Assembly: GCA_032718475.1 (NCBI GenBank)
Contig: JAUCBJ010007587.1
Location: 1-22,182 of the forward strand
Reading direction: 5' to 3'
From: Nemertoderma westbladi
Taxonomy: Eukaryota; Xenacoelomorpha; Nemertodermatida; Nemertodermatidae
DNA: 22,182 nucleotides
The position numbers and the translations under genes are program-made. Of this stretch, positions 8,908 through 17,385 are shown piece after piece. How positions within the stretch are numbered: the stretch's first letter is position 1; each line of letters begins with the position of its first letter. Under the pieces are notes generated by a model. That model did not search any database, had not been told where the DNA came from, and saw only the letters and a list, made by a program, of their open reading frames with translations.

Positions 8908-10429
8908 ATGATTGAGTTGATAGATGATGATCTTGGTATCAGGGAGCGATATACTCTACCTTTACAAGCGTTTGTTGATAGCTTGATACGCGGCGATGCT
9001 GGTCCAACTACTACGGAGGACGATGGTCGTTATATCTAACCGCCAATCTCCCGGGAGCAACTTGCGCGTGGGTTGGACTGTAGAAAATTTACCGCTCACT
9101 ATACGCATCGTAATGGTATGTATATGGACTTCTTAACTACTGGTCATCCTATCGACCTACACGATACGAACGATATAGACACCAAAAGGGAAATGGTTTT
9201 ATTTAAATATCCTACCCAGCGGAAGCGGAACGATAAACTGAAACTCGAACATGAAAATTCTATTCGAAACCGACTCGAAAGTGCAGATGTTGAAGAGCCG
9301 GATAAACGCAGCGACTTCACCAAATACCTGGAATTCTTGAGAGAAACCTATCTCGATATTACCAGTCAACAGAGTCTAGAAACTCGATATCCTCAAGGTA
9401 TACCTCATGACCGCATGGTAGAACTCAAACGGCTCTATTCCACTATGATGTATCTTACCGCCGATCGACCGCTACCTGTTGTACCGGATAGCTTCGAACA
9501 GATGGAGGAATATTGTAAAACTGGAGAACGATCACCCGCGTTTCCCCTACAAGACGTGCGTCTTTGGTATTATTGCAATGAATGCCCAAGACCCAACCAA
9601 CAAACGAAAAGACATAAACATCCGCGGAGACGTTGCTTTAAACACGGTTTTACTCGCTATATTTACGGGAGTTTCGAGCGAAACTTGTTCGATGTATCAC
9701 CTACGCTCGTTCGACTCAGACGATCCTTAAATAAACCAATGATCAGAGTTTCGGAATACTCGATCAGACCTCCTCATTCCCTAGTGAGACCTCAGACTCT
9801 TGATCCTATTAGTATGACGGATCCTCCCGAGCTGTACCCACTGCTCAAAGATCTAGTGTTACCTGAACAATTAGTCGGTGGCACCCGGTTGTGTGCTTCC
9901 TAGATATTAGCCCATCCTACCTAGCCGGATTGGGACGCGGACATTTAATATCGCCGTTTAACCCTTACCATCGTCCCGGCTTAACACGATATAACCTGTC
10001 ACCAAAGTGGCGGAGAGCATTGTACGAAACGAGTTAAACGCTATTCTACAAAGATCAGAAAGGAAACCTGCGTTTGTTCAGATAAACGTAAGTTGTAACA
10101 GCAAGTCCAAGCGATAAACGAATTGGCTTTATCTCAGTTCGATTGGGAAATCCAGAATCTCTAAGAAGATATCGAACTTAGACAACTCTATTCTCTGCGA
10201 GAGTTTTGGATGAACGTATCCAGCTACGAGCGGAGGAAAATCAGCTCGAGGAGAAGCATATCGAAACGGCGGATACCCCGACCATAATCCTACACCTTCT
10301 GATGCAATCATATTGCACCCTTCACCGAGGAGTTACAGCCCTCCTAGTAAAGTGGCTCGCCCCAAAGAGAAAAGGACTCTTGCTAGCCTCAAAAAGCTGC
10401 GTAAACGCCGTCCGCGTAAGAAAGACTAA
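8908..10429 (+). pseudogene. Unrecognised second gene in the env position, broken
   Basis: ATG at 8908 opens frame 1 (MIELIDDDLGIRERYTLPLQ), which is broken by TAA at 9037-9039 and then open to TAG at 9901-9903. Sensible coding continues in frame 3 from about 9895 (LDISPSYLAGLGRG), with TAA at 10035-10037. It resumes in frame 1 from about 10078, with TAA at 10096-10098 and 10162-10164, then in frame 3 from about 10206 (charged helix RAEENQLEEKH). It ends in frame 2 with a very basic tail (LRKRRPRKKD) and a stop at 10427-10429. The original product would be about 500 residues: a polar N-terminal part, a possible Zn-binding CNEC...H.H...CFKH cluster, a coiled-coil stretch, and a basic nuclear or nucleic-acid-binding tail. 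There is no signal peptide or membrane segment, so it is not a typical envelope protein. I do not recognise the family. Confidence 0.6.
9040..9903 (+). CDS. Longest open segment of the second gene (about 287 aa)
   Basis: This is the open stretch between the TAA at 9037-9039 and the TAG at 9901-9903; its coding continues in frame from the ATG at 8908. Features from the N-terminus are a Tyr/His-rich start (KFTAHYTHRNGMYMDF), a charged helical region (QRKRNDKLKLEHENSIRNRL), a helical middle with YLEFLRETYLD, and a Cys/His cluster WYYCNECPRPN...HKHPRRRCFKHGF. The cluster contains CX2C, HXH and CX2H and could bind one zinc ion. The remainder is basic and proline-rich. Codon composition and dense charged residues argue for real coding. 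No enzyme motif is seen. Confidence 0.6.
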   Translation, partial: PPISREQLARGLDCRKFTAHYTHRNGMYMDFLTTGHPIDLHDTNDIDTKREMVLFKYPTQRKRNDKLKLEHENSIRNRLESADVEEPDKRSDFTKYLEFLRETYLDITSQQSLETRYPQGIPHDRMVELKRLYSTMMYLTADRPLPVVPDSFEQMEEYCKTGERSPAFPLQDVRLWYYCNECPRPNQQTKRHKHPRRRCFKHGFTRYIYGSFERNLFDVSPTLVRLRRSLNKPMIRVSEYSIRPPHSLVRPQTLDPISMTDPPELYPLLKDLVLPEQLVGGTRLCAS

Positions 10430-10715
10430 CTGTTTAGAGTATTTTTATATTTTAGAAACTGTGATTTGTTATATTTTATAGACTTAAATCCCATTTTCTG
10501 GGAGCGGTGTAAAGGCTTTTGCGTAATTAGCTGGTTATTTTCCCCGTAAAGTACTCTGTAGTTGGTTTACCAGGCATAAAAAGGCCGTGTCCTTACTGTA
10601 CTGGTGTTTTAGAGGAGATAAAAGTAATTTCTTCTGTATGTGTACTTTAGCGGACATAATCCGCAATTCTATGACGCAAAAGCCGAAATACTCTTGAAAC
10701 AGTGTCGCTACCATG
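10430..10715 (+). other. Untranslated tail before the 3' LTR
   Basis: These 286 bp follow the stop of the second gene. A T-rich stretch is followed by TCTGGGAGCGGTGTAAAGG at about 10497-10515 and a purine run AGAGGAGATAAAAG at about 10610-10623. The last 40 bases before the LTR are mixed sequence ending CTACCATG. No polypurine tract therefore touches the LTR, which is abnormal for a retrotransposon. Minus-strand ORFs here overlap the LTR and are shadows. Confidence 0.6.
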
Positions 10716-11643
10716 ACGACGGCTAACAGCTGATATTGCCACGTAGAACATCTCTTTGTTCTTTGTTCTCTCTTTGTTCGGTCGACCAATCAGAGCGTTT
10801 TTTCTTTGTGTAAAAGCTGTACAGCAGAATCCCATGATTCAGTACTGACGTTTCCCCCACGCCTAAGAACACCGGCCGTGGAATGTTTTCTAGCATTAGA
10901 GCGTCTTTAATTATAAGATCATCAAACTGTTATCTTGGTCAACTTGGTTAAGTACACTTGCATTATTTACTGCTATTTACTGTGTTGTTAATTGTATCAT
11001 TCGTTTGCATATTATTAATTGGAGAATATTGATAAACGATCAGAAACCCCAATCTTCTTGATACACTAAGGTTAGAGAGACCGGTTACATATAACAATTT
11101 GCGACATACATTATCGTGGTTTGTAATGAGTTCAATGCTACTTAATAGGCCCTACAAATGTCGGTTGTTATTCTCTTTATATATGATTAAAATCAGTGAA
11201 TATCGGCAATTCAATGTGCAGTTGTGTGCAATAGTCTGTGTGTGTTTGACCGAGTAACAAAGCATTTCCTAAAGAATGCACTTTGGTGATCTATAAGACA
11301 TACCGTTGTGTATAGTGTAAGTCATAGCTCTGTTTAAATAGATAGAGCGCCACGTCCTAAAGGAACTGCTAATATTTCCCGAAAGTGAATAATATTTGTC
11401 AGAGATTATATATTAACTATCAATCGAATAGTACGGTAGGCCTGCAACGCAATCAAATTAAAGCATCCGAATCCAGTCTCCCGGGTATATCCAGCGGGTG
11501 AATGGTCGCGCACAGACTGGCTTCGGCTAATGTTAGAATTATTATAGGTGTTCAATACTTGTCCTAGGCTAAAGTAGATTTATAACCTAGAAGACATATA
11601 GATTTGGCGGGTTAAACTGCCAAAGGTCTTAAAAGCGCGAACA
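10716..11643 (+). repeat. 3' LTR (928 bp)
   Basis: This is a same-length direct repeat of 44-971. By eye it differs only by C for T at the CAGAAACCCC site, A for C in CCTGCAACGC and A for G in GGGTTAAAC. The hairpin element is at 11603-11624 and the end GCGCGAACA is at 11635-11643. It is followed by non-element sequence CATATACCGACC. The TG of a canonical LTR start is present in the preceding bases (10714-10715) but is not shared with the 5' copy. Confidence 0.92.
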
Positions 11644-12309
11644 CATATACCGACCACTATGACTATGTACTGAAAACTATCGCTGTTTAAAATGCCATGT
11701 TAACTCTCAATTAAAAAGTTGCATAAAAAAAATTGCTCAAGGTCTCAGAAGTGTTTATGGCCTGTTTTGTGTTATTCCACCCCCATACTATAATTGAAGC
11801 CAAAAAATTGCGTCCGTACCCTACTTTATGGTTCGACCCCATTTCTCCTGGACTATTGTGAATTAAAGAATCAAAGATCATTAGAGATTTTCGATATTCT
11901 CACCACTGACAAAAGTCCCTAACAAATACACCACTGCATGTCAAACAAACAGAACATTAAGGAGACGTGACAATTTGAATTTAACAAAGTTATATTTAAC
12001 ACAACAAAGTTTATTTAACACTTTACCCCAAACGGGCGGTGTATATTTAACTATTAATACATTCCAAAAGTTACAGTTACAGAGAAATAAATATATACGC
12101 AAATACAATTAATTGCTTGTCAGAATGAACCCAATAACGCCGCAGAAAACAAACATCAGGCCTAGCACCATAAAATAAAGTACAACTATATTTCCTTCCA
12201 CATTCGTTTACAGCCGTCAACTACCGGGTCTTCCATAATGATTGCTCCTTAGTGCACCTTAGTGCAAACCCAGCAGAGGATTTAGGAGCTATTTTCAAGC
12301 AACGCGTTA
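11644..12309. other. AT-rich flank, nothing identifiable
   Basis: This is host flank of the retrotransposon. It holds short A runs, an imperfect local repeat of ACAAAGTT.TATTTAACAC (about 11984-12022) and a GGTTCGACCCC string at 11830-11840 that resembles a pol III B box, without a tRNA fold or a convincing A box. No coding sequence is supported. Confidence 0.5.
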
Positions 12310-12456
12310 ATGATGATGGAACAACCCGATATGAGATACTGCAAAGTTGTACTCAAACACCTGAATTCTGTGCTGGAAAGTATGGCTGATGACAAGAATT
12401 TATTTGATAAACTTCTATCAAAGGAGGAAACACAGATTTTTAATTCTGAGACATGA
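12310..12456 (+). CDS. Short coding-like ORF, 48 aa, unidentified
   Basis: Three consecutive ATG codons (12310-12318) open a 48-residue frame ending at TGA 12454-12456. The amphipathic, charged sequence (YCKVVLKHLNSVLESM, then DDKNLFDKLLSKEE) is less biased than the surrounding AT-rich DNA. The pattern of a hydrophobic helix, then D-D-x-x-L-F-D, faintly recalls a segment of the FAN1 nuclease near its SAP region, but the match is too short to name. No donor GT follows the last codons. It may be a gene fragment, an exon with a cryptic border, or chance. Confidence 0.25.
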   Translation: MMMEQPDMRYCKVVLKHLNSVLESMADDKNLFDKLLSKEETQIFNSET

Positions 12457-12631
12457 TCAAACTGAACTCAAACCATAAAACGGCCCTTTTATGGGCCAAC
12501 ATCCTTTGCCATCTCAAAAATATTGAAAAATATTAAAGCTTTTTTTGCATGCAAGCTCAGAATTAAATTATCTTTCGAATGGTATAATAATATTACACTA
12601 AAGGTGCATGTATGGCACTTTTGGCTGGCCA

Positions 12632-12651
12632 GGGGGGGGGGGGGGGGGGGG
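12632..12651 (+). repeat. G20 homopolymer
   Basis: Twenty consecutive G occur in otherwise AT-rich DNA, between GGCCA and CAATCATT. They could form a quadruplex. The ORF that reads through them as poly-Gly is not credible. Homopolymer length is the least reliable feature of any assembly. Confidence 0.9.
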
Positions 12652-13742
12652 CAATCATTATGGAACACCGGGTAAAATGATAATGAAACATTTAGCAGAA
12701 ATGCATCAAACCAAATATTTTACTTTATATCACTCACTAATCGGTAATTTTATTTTACGGCGTCATGGATATCAATTCGTCATAATAAGCAAATTATACA
12801 ACAAATAACATTAAAACTAAAAATACTAATTCATTAATTTATCTTAATAAATGAATAATTAATATTTAACAAACAACAAAGATAAAATATATATTAACAG
12901 CTATAAGGAAAGCACATAGGAGAAGTAATCAGTTAATTAATTAATTTGTCATCAGGTAAAGCAATTCAGTTATCAGTAAAAACCATATGGACAGGATACG
13001 ATACGAAAATATCGGTTCATTGATTTTATAGTTTTAATGAATTAAATAATATTATTATTTAGTAGTAAAATTAATGTATTACTATCGATTTTACTGCATT
13101 TAATCTGAATGAAAAAAAACTTGTAAAAGACTGAAAAATTTGTTATAATTAAAACTTTAAAATTTTTGATACGAGAATACGATATCGAATCATAACATAT
13201 CCGTATCCTGTCCCTATGGTTAAAGCAATATTCATCAATATTCGGAAATTGTCATATTATCAGTAAAATTAATTAATAATTATAAGTTAAAAAGCTTTAA
13301 TAAATAAATTATTATTAATAAATTAATACGGGTTACGGAAATTTATAATCTTTAAAACTCAAAAAATCTATATATGTAGTTATAGACGACAATTATAGTT
13401 TATTAATTAAAGACAAACCTATTTAAATTAAAACAAAAATAACAAACAATTTCAAAATTTATTAAGTTTCCGGTACATCGTCTTTCTTTAATTTAATTCT
13501 AACAAAAAGCACAAACCATTATTTTTTTTACCAAAATAACTATATAGGAAACATACAGGAAAAAAAGTAAAAGATTTCTCCCCATGTGCGAGGTAGTTTA
13601 TTCATCAAGAGGTAATAAAGAGAAGTAAAAAAGTTGATTCCCAGTTTAACATATTTTGGTGTTATTTTTATTTTATTAAGTGTAATATATTTTAACAGTG
13701 TTTACACCATGTCCTGGAATATAGTGTCGCTGTACAGGTACA

Positions 13743-13761
13743 CCCCCCCCCCCCCCCCCCC
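13743..13761 (+). repeat. C19 homopolymer
   Basis: Nineteen consecutive C follow GTACAGGTACA and precede AAATTTTTC. This is a G-quadruplex candidate on the minus strand. It lies about 70 bp outside the left end of the foldback element. Confidence 0.9.
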
Positions 13762-13828
13762 AAATTTTTCAACAAATCTTAAAAAATGAGATTGCATTAA
13801 TTGTATAACTGGATATTAACTTTATTAG

Positions 13829-14940
13829 GTTCGACACGAGAAAATTTTTTTCCAAAATTTTCTGGAAAACATTCCATTAGATTAATATTTCGATGTAGAT
13901 TCCAAAAATCAAACTCTCATGAGTTGAGTAACTAAGCATTCAAAAGTTATAAGCATTCAAAAGTTATAAGCATTCAAAAGTTATAAGCATTTTTCGGTGA
14001 AATTTTTCAAAGCGATGCGGTCCGCAACTTTTTCAAAATTTGCTCATTTTTTTAAATTTATTTATTTTATAATTTTTCCCCAGACTTCCCCACTAGAGCA
14101 GAATTGTATATAGATTCAGAAAATCCAACTCACATCACCTGAATCCAAACCCGTCAAAACTTATATCCATTAATATGGCGCTTTTAACATATAAGTTATT
14201 TGACTTTCAGCTCCGTTTACTCCTTTTGCAATTATTGCGGTGGTAAATTTATTAATTTTATTATTAATTAAATTAATTAATTAATTAATTAAATTAATTA
14301 ATTAATTTTATTAACTATTATTAATTTATTAATTTTTTCAAGGACTGTAAATCCAATTGCCATGAAATTTTATACCCTTATACAGAATTTCGAGCTGTAC
14401 AAGTGGAATCTCAAATATTACATTTCTTCATTTTTTTTTTCTAAAATGTGACCCTCTAGGCCAGTCTCATTTGAGAAATTTGCAATATTTGAACATGTTC
14501 TACTTGTACAGCTTGAAATTCTGTATAAGGGTCTAAAATTTCATGGCAATTGGATTTACAGACCTTGAAAAAAATGTAACATGAATAAATTTACGATATC
14601 GCAAAAGGAGTAAACGGAGCTGAAAGTCAAAGAACTTATATGTTAAAAGTGCCGTATTAATGGATATAAGTTTTGACGGGTTTGGATTCAGGTGATGTGA
14701 GTTGGATTTTCGGAATCTATATACAATTCTGCTCTAGTGGGGAAAGTCTGGGGAAAAATTATAAAATAAATAAATTTAAAAAAGAGCCAAATTTTGAAAA
14801 ATTCGCACACCGCTTTAAAAAATTTCACCCAAAAATGCTTATAACTTTTGAATGCTTGGGATTCATGTCAAGAGATTTTGAATCTAATGGGATGTTTTCA
14901 AGAAAATTTTGAAAAAACAATTTTCTCGCGTCGATACAAC
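13829..14940. mobile_element. Foldback element: ~1.1 kb imperfect inverted repeat
   Basis: The left arm (about 13829-14425) and right arm (about 14480-14940) are reverse complements, with roughly 85% identity by eye. Examples are TCTAGTGGGGAAAGTCTGGG in the right arm against CCCAGACTTCCCCACTAGA in the left, CGGAGCTGAAAGTCAAA against TTTGACTTTCAGCTCCG, and a TTTCATGGCAATTGGATTTAC pair near the centre. The outer ends read TTCGACACGAGAAAAT and its partner ATTTTCTCGCGTCGAT. The left arm has extra material: an AATTAATT expansion at about 14262-14335 and a 17 bp triplication at 13934-13984. The loop is about 50 bp. No transposase is encoded, and the ORF in the right arm at 14673-14912 is a shadow. 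This fits a foldback or MITE-type non-autonomous DNA element. Confidence 0.8.
13934..13984 (+). repeat. 17 bp unit repeated three times
   Basis: AAGCATTCAAAAGTTAT occurs at 13934, 13951 and 13968 without mismatch, followed by a partial fourth copy AAGCAT. The right arm of the foldback element has a single copy, so the expansion happened in one arm after the arms were formed. Confidence 0.95.
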
Positions 14941-15495
14941 CAGCTCAAAGTAATTAATTAACCGTTCAGAAGGTTAATATGTTACGATCATGTAAAATAC
15001 AAAGTGAGAAAATCCTCCAAAAATATCTTCACATTTCCAAATAAGATTTTTTCGACAATAAGAAAAAAAAAGTAGAATACATGCAGATAACTTTTTACCT
15101 TCAATAAATAAAATAACCGACTTGGAGTTCAGATTAATATTGGTACTAATTTATAAATAATTAATAAACATTAATTAAATAATAAATTATAGTAATACAA
15201 AACCTTAAATACAATGTCTCCTAAATAATATTCAGCCTTAGAATATGATTTGTATAATTGTGCAAGGCTGTTTAGCCCACCCCATTGCTAATGTGCAACC
15301 AATTGGCATAGCTCTTCTGCTAATAAAAGAAAACTTCAGGCAACAGTAAATAAAATATTGTGTGCGGAATTATATTCAAGTTCTGCCAGTCTGTTGTGTA
15401 AAAGTTAATTTGGGATTAAGTGGTAATTTTCTGCAAAGCATAAAACACAAACCGCTAGTTTATTAGATTCAGTCTTTATATTAAAAGGCATCATC
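14941..15495. other. AT-rich stretch without gene
   Basis: This holds A/T-rich sequence with TTAATAAATAATT motifs and no supported coding region. Towards the right end it becomes less AT-rich and leads into the promoter-like cluster. Confidence 0.5.
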
Positions 15496-15502
15496 AGTAT
15501 CG

Positions 15503-15850
15503 GTTGCTAAGCAACAGTTGCATGAGATAATATCGGTGACAGCCGACCAATAGGGTGACGTCACCGACATATTGACGCTCAACTGGTCGTCTCCAGTTTC
15601 GCATTATTCGCGGAGACTAGTCCCCCTGTGGTTGACCAATCACAGCCCTGGGATCGCGAGGGTAACCATGGAGATCCGGTAACAAGGGGCAACCAATCGG
15701 CTTCCGAGGAGCTGTCCGATGAAATGTCTGTAAATTCCCTGAGATTCAGAGACAGCTGAAAAATATACAGATAAATTGATGAAAATAAAGAAATAGTTGT
15801 TAAGAAACACAAACAAATGACACAGAGTAATTATATTTCGCGCGCGAATA
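15503..15850. promoter_or_regulatory. Promoter-like cluster: X-box, CRE, CCAAT boxes, E2F-like site
   Basis: GTTGCTAAGCAAC at 15503-15515 is a perfect RFX-type X-box palindrome. GGTGACGTCACC at 15554-15565 contains a full CRE (TGACGTCA). CCAAT boxes in NF-Y-like context lie at 15547-15551 (GACCAATAGG), 15636-15640 (GACCAATCAC) and 15693-15697 (AACCAATCGG). A second X-box-like GTAACCATGG is at about 15662. TTTCGCGCGCGAA at 15836-15848 is a palindrome of E2F type. The 15500-15730 segment is clearly richer in G+C than its surroundings and lacks a TATA box. These are typical parts of metazoan housekeeping or ciliary-gene promoters. No exon is recognised on either side, so the direction and target gene are unknown. 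An LTR or MITE carrying promoter motifs is the main alternative. Confidence 0.45.
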
Positions 15851-16180
15851 TTGAGACCTAGTGAAAATGGGAGTGGTAAATTCTAGAAGATATAGAATCT
15901 ACTACATTAGATATTTATTGTAGTGAATATAAATCATGCGGATATTATCAATGTTATAGTAAAAATAGTTCTTAATGATTCAGTAACGATGAGACAAAGG
16001 AATAACACAGGGATAAAAAGAAAAAACACAGAGCAATATCGTGGAGAGAAAGAAGCCTCCCGGTCCAAGGCACTTATGGAAAGAGCTTATTATTAGTAGG
16101 ACTATTATGTCAGTGAATCCAGCAATGTTGGATAGTGTTAGTAGTAAGTACATGACCGGCTCTACATCAGTTCGACCTAA
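15851..16180. other. Spacer without identifiable gene
   Basis: This sequence is of mixed composition with several AGTAGTA/TAGTAGG words (16090-16150). The minus-strand frame across it has hydrophobic patches but no family resemblance and is not called. Confidence 0.4.
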
Positions 16181-16181
16181 C

Positions 16182-16482
16182 TGACACCCATTGGGTGTCA
16201 TATGACACCTAATTATCACCATAGGGTGTCTCTGGGTGTTATTGGCGCCAGACTGTCTGTGTTACAACTTTACCAATTACGGTAATTAGATCCTAATTGG
16301 TAGGTGTCATCAATTAATTAGTACAATTAAACTCTAATAGGTGTCTTATGACTCCCCATTAGGGTTTAAATGATTATCCTAATTAATTTAACCGAGTGAT
16401 GCCATGATACCCTATTGGTCATCAGTGATGCCTAATTGTCGCAATACCCGCCAAGAAAGGTGTCATTAAATAACACCTCTTC
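16182..16482. repeat. GGTGTC palindromes and dispersed GGTGTCAT words
   Basis: TGACACCCATTGGGTGTCA (16182-16200) is a perfect palindrome. It overlaps a second perfect one, GGTGTCATATGACACC (16194-16209). GGTGTC or GACACC then recurs (about 16226, 16300, 16340 and 16459), often next to TAATTA or CCTAATTGG. The last copy forms AGGTGTCATTAAATAACACCT. This is either a set of diverged hairpin elements or a cluster of binding sites. Confidence 0.6.
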
Positions 16483-16579
16483 TCTATTTTGATCTGTATT
16501 GTTTTTATGTACTTAATTGTACTGTTTTTTTTATTTTACAGTTTATTATTTTCAATTTAATTATAATTCTAATAACCAA

Positions 16580-16632
16580 ATATTGCTTCGCAAAACGGCA
16601 TCCATTATGACGTCATTTTTGCGTAGCAATAT
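16580..16632. repeat. 16 bp inverted repeat around a CRE-like core
   Basis: ATATTGCTTCGCAAAA (16580-16595) and TTTTGCGTAGCAATAT (16617-16632) are reverse complements with one mismatch. They enclose a 21 bp loop that contains TGACGTCA (16608-16615). This could be a hairpin, the end of a small DNA element or a regulatory site. Confidence 0.6.
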
Positions 16633-16686
16633 AAAACATACCCCCTAGCTTTGAACTAGATCAATTGTCTCCAATAGGATTATCTA

Positions 16687-17045
16687 TAGCGCATTCAACC
16701 AGCCATTTGGCACCAAGTCTACAGCGACCTCTATTTCGGTAGCCCTGGATGTATTACATACGAAGATTAGGCCGTATTATTTCTCGCTTTGTCGCTGAAC
16801 TTTGATATTGATGACTCCGAACAAGTCGACTGCAGTGTATGTAAACTGCACTTGGGAGGCCTTTATTCTTTCCTCTGGGAGGGGGCCATAATTTGTCTTG
16901 CGCTCTGTATTCGGTTTTTCCGACAGCATTTGTGGGTAATTGTGTGTGCGGATAACTTTTTGTAGTTCAGGTACCCTGTATTTCCTTCGGACGTTTAGAG
17001 TCGTATTTAATGATGGCAATTTGTGCTGCTTCTAGGTCGATATGT
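16687..17045 (-). pseudogene. BEL/Pao integrase fragment
   Basis: On the minus strand, 17019-16777 reads NVRRKYRVPELQKVI, then YGPLPEERI and FTYTAVDLFGVINIKV. It stops at TAA (16777-16779) and continues in the same frame as YGLIFVCNTSRATEIEVAVD down to TAG at 16684-16686. This is the order of the BEL/Pao integrase core: LP-x-x-R, then VD-x-FG with the first catalytic Asp (D65 of the open segment), then K-x-YG-x-x-F-x-C-x-x-x-RA-x-x-x-E. Upstream, in a different frame, lies DLEAAQIAIIKYDSKRP, resembling the region before the integrase zinc domain. The zinc-binding His/Cys residues are not seen. The copy is truncated and carries at least one stop and one frame change. It is opposite in strand to the large element and clearly older. 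Confidence 0.75.
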
Positions 17046-17070
17046 GGTTTGTTTTGTCTTGATGTTGTTT

Positions 17071-17193
17071 TATTTACTATTATTACTATTTACTATTATT
17101 ACTATTTACTATTATTACTATTTACTATTATTACTATTTACTATTATTATTAACTATTATTACTATTTACTGTTAACTATTATTACTATTTAC
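17071..17193 (+). repeat. Minisatellite block 1, unit TTTACTATTATTACTA
   Basis: Direct copies of a 16 bp unit (for example 17105-17120 and 17121-17136), with small variants such as TTAACTATTATTACTA. ORFs reading Tyr/Leu/Thr through it are artefacts. Confidence 0.95.
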
Positions 17194-17385
17194 GTCGACA
17201 GCCTTGGAGATAGAACACAGTGTAATAAACTGTACTATAAGTTTTTATTGCTGATATTGGATTGAGACAAATACAAACAATAAAAAAGCCAACACAAAAC
17301 AAACAATGGCTGTAATACCCACCACCAGGAAACAATCATACTTTGAAAATATCTTTTAGGTAGGAGTGGGAAAAGTCCAACAATA
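17194..17385. other. Unique sequence between minisatellite blocks 1 and 2
   Basis: This is a non-repetitive insert of about 190 bp that contains AACAATAAAAAAGCC and CCCACCACCAGG. Nothing coding is recognised. Confidence 0.4.

Larger units (their letters stand above)
44..11643 (+). mobile_element. Defective BEL/Pao-type LTR retrotransposon
   Basis: Two direct repeats of equal length enclose a 9.7 kb interior that codes for a BEL/Pao-style gag, zinc knuckles and protease and for short remnants of RNase H and the pol C-terminus, followed by an unrelated second gene. The class call rests on the gag (DUF1759-like) region, the CCHC/CCHC/CCHH knuckle array, the DSGS protease, and the diagnostic RNase H end motif WRHCPETINPADIASRG. 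Reverse transcriptase and integrase are absent, so this copy cannot move on its own. No TGG-type primer site follows the 5' LTR and no polypurine tract directly precedes the 3' LTR. GAACA flanks both sides, at 39-43 and 11639-11643. It may be a 5 bp target duplication or simply the shared LTR end. Confidence 0.9.
12457..13828. other. AT-rich non-coding stretch
   Basis: This is mostly A/T with many short runs of AATTAATTA and TTATTA. I find no gene. It holds the G20 and C19 homopolymers described separately, and it includes two similar phrases about AYACGAAAATAT.GGTT and GATACGAGAATACGATA (13000-13200) that may be a diverged repeat. Confidence 0.5.

Noticed and set aside
4052-10164. Alternative genetic code with TAA/TAG read as an amino acid
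   Set aside because: All in-frame stops in the large element are TAA or TAG, which is suggestive. However, frame changes are equally common, the flanking fossils also contain TGA, and metazoan elements decay this way.
11830-11840. tRNA gene or tRNA-derived SINE from a B-box-like GGTTCGACCCC
   Set aside because: No matching A box at the right distance, no cloverleaf and no terminator T run.
12608-12808. 66-residue ORF with poly-Gly
   Set aside because: It depends on the G20 tract, and the rest has no recognisable content.
14673-14912. 79-residue ORF in the foldback arm
   Set aside because: It is low-complexity Lys/Phe sequence produced by the AT-rich inverted repeat. The mirrored arm does not keep it open.
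15579-15812. 77-residue minus-strand ORF over the promoter-like island
   Set aside because: The coding content follows from the palindromes and CCAAT boxes. No domain or family resemblance.
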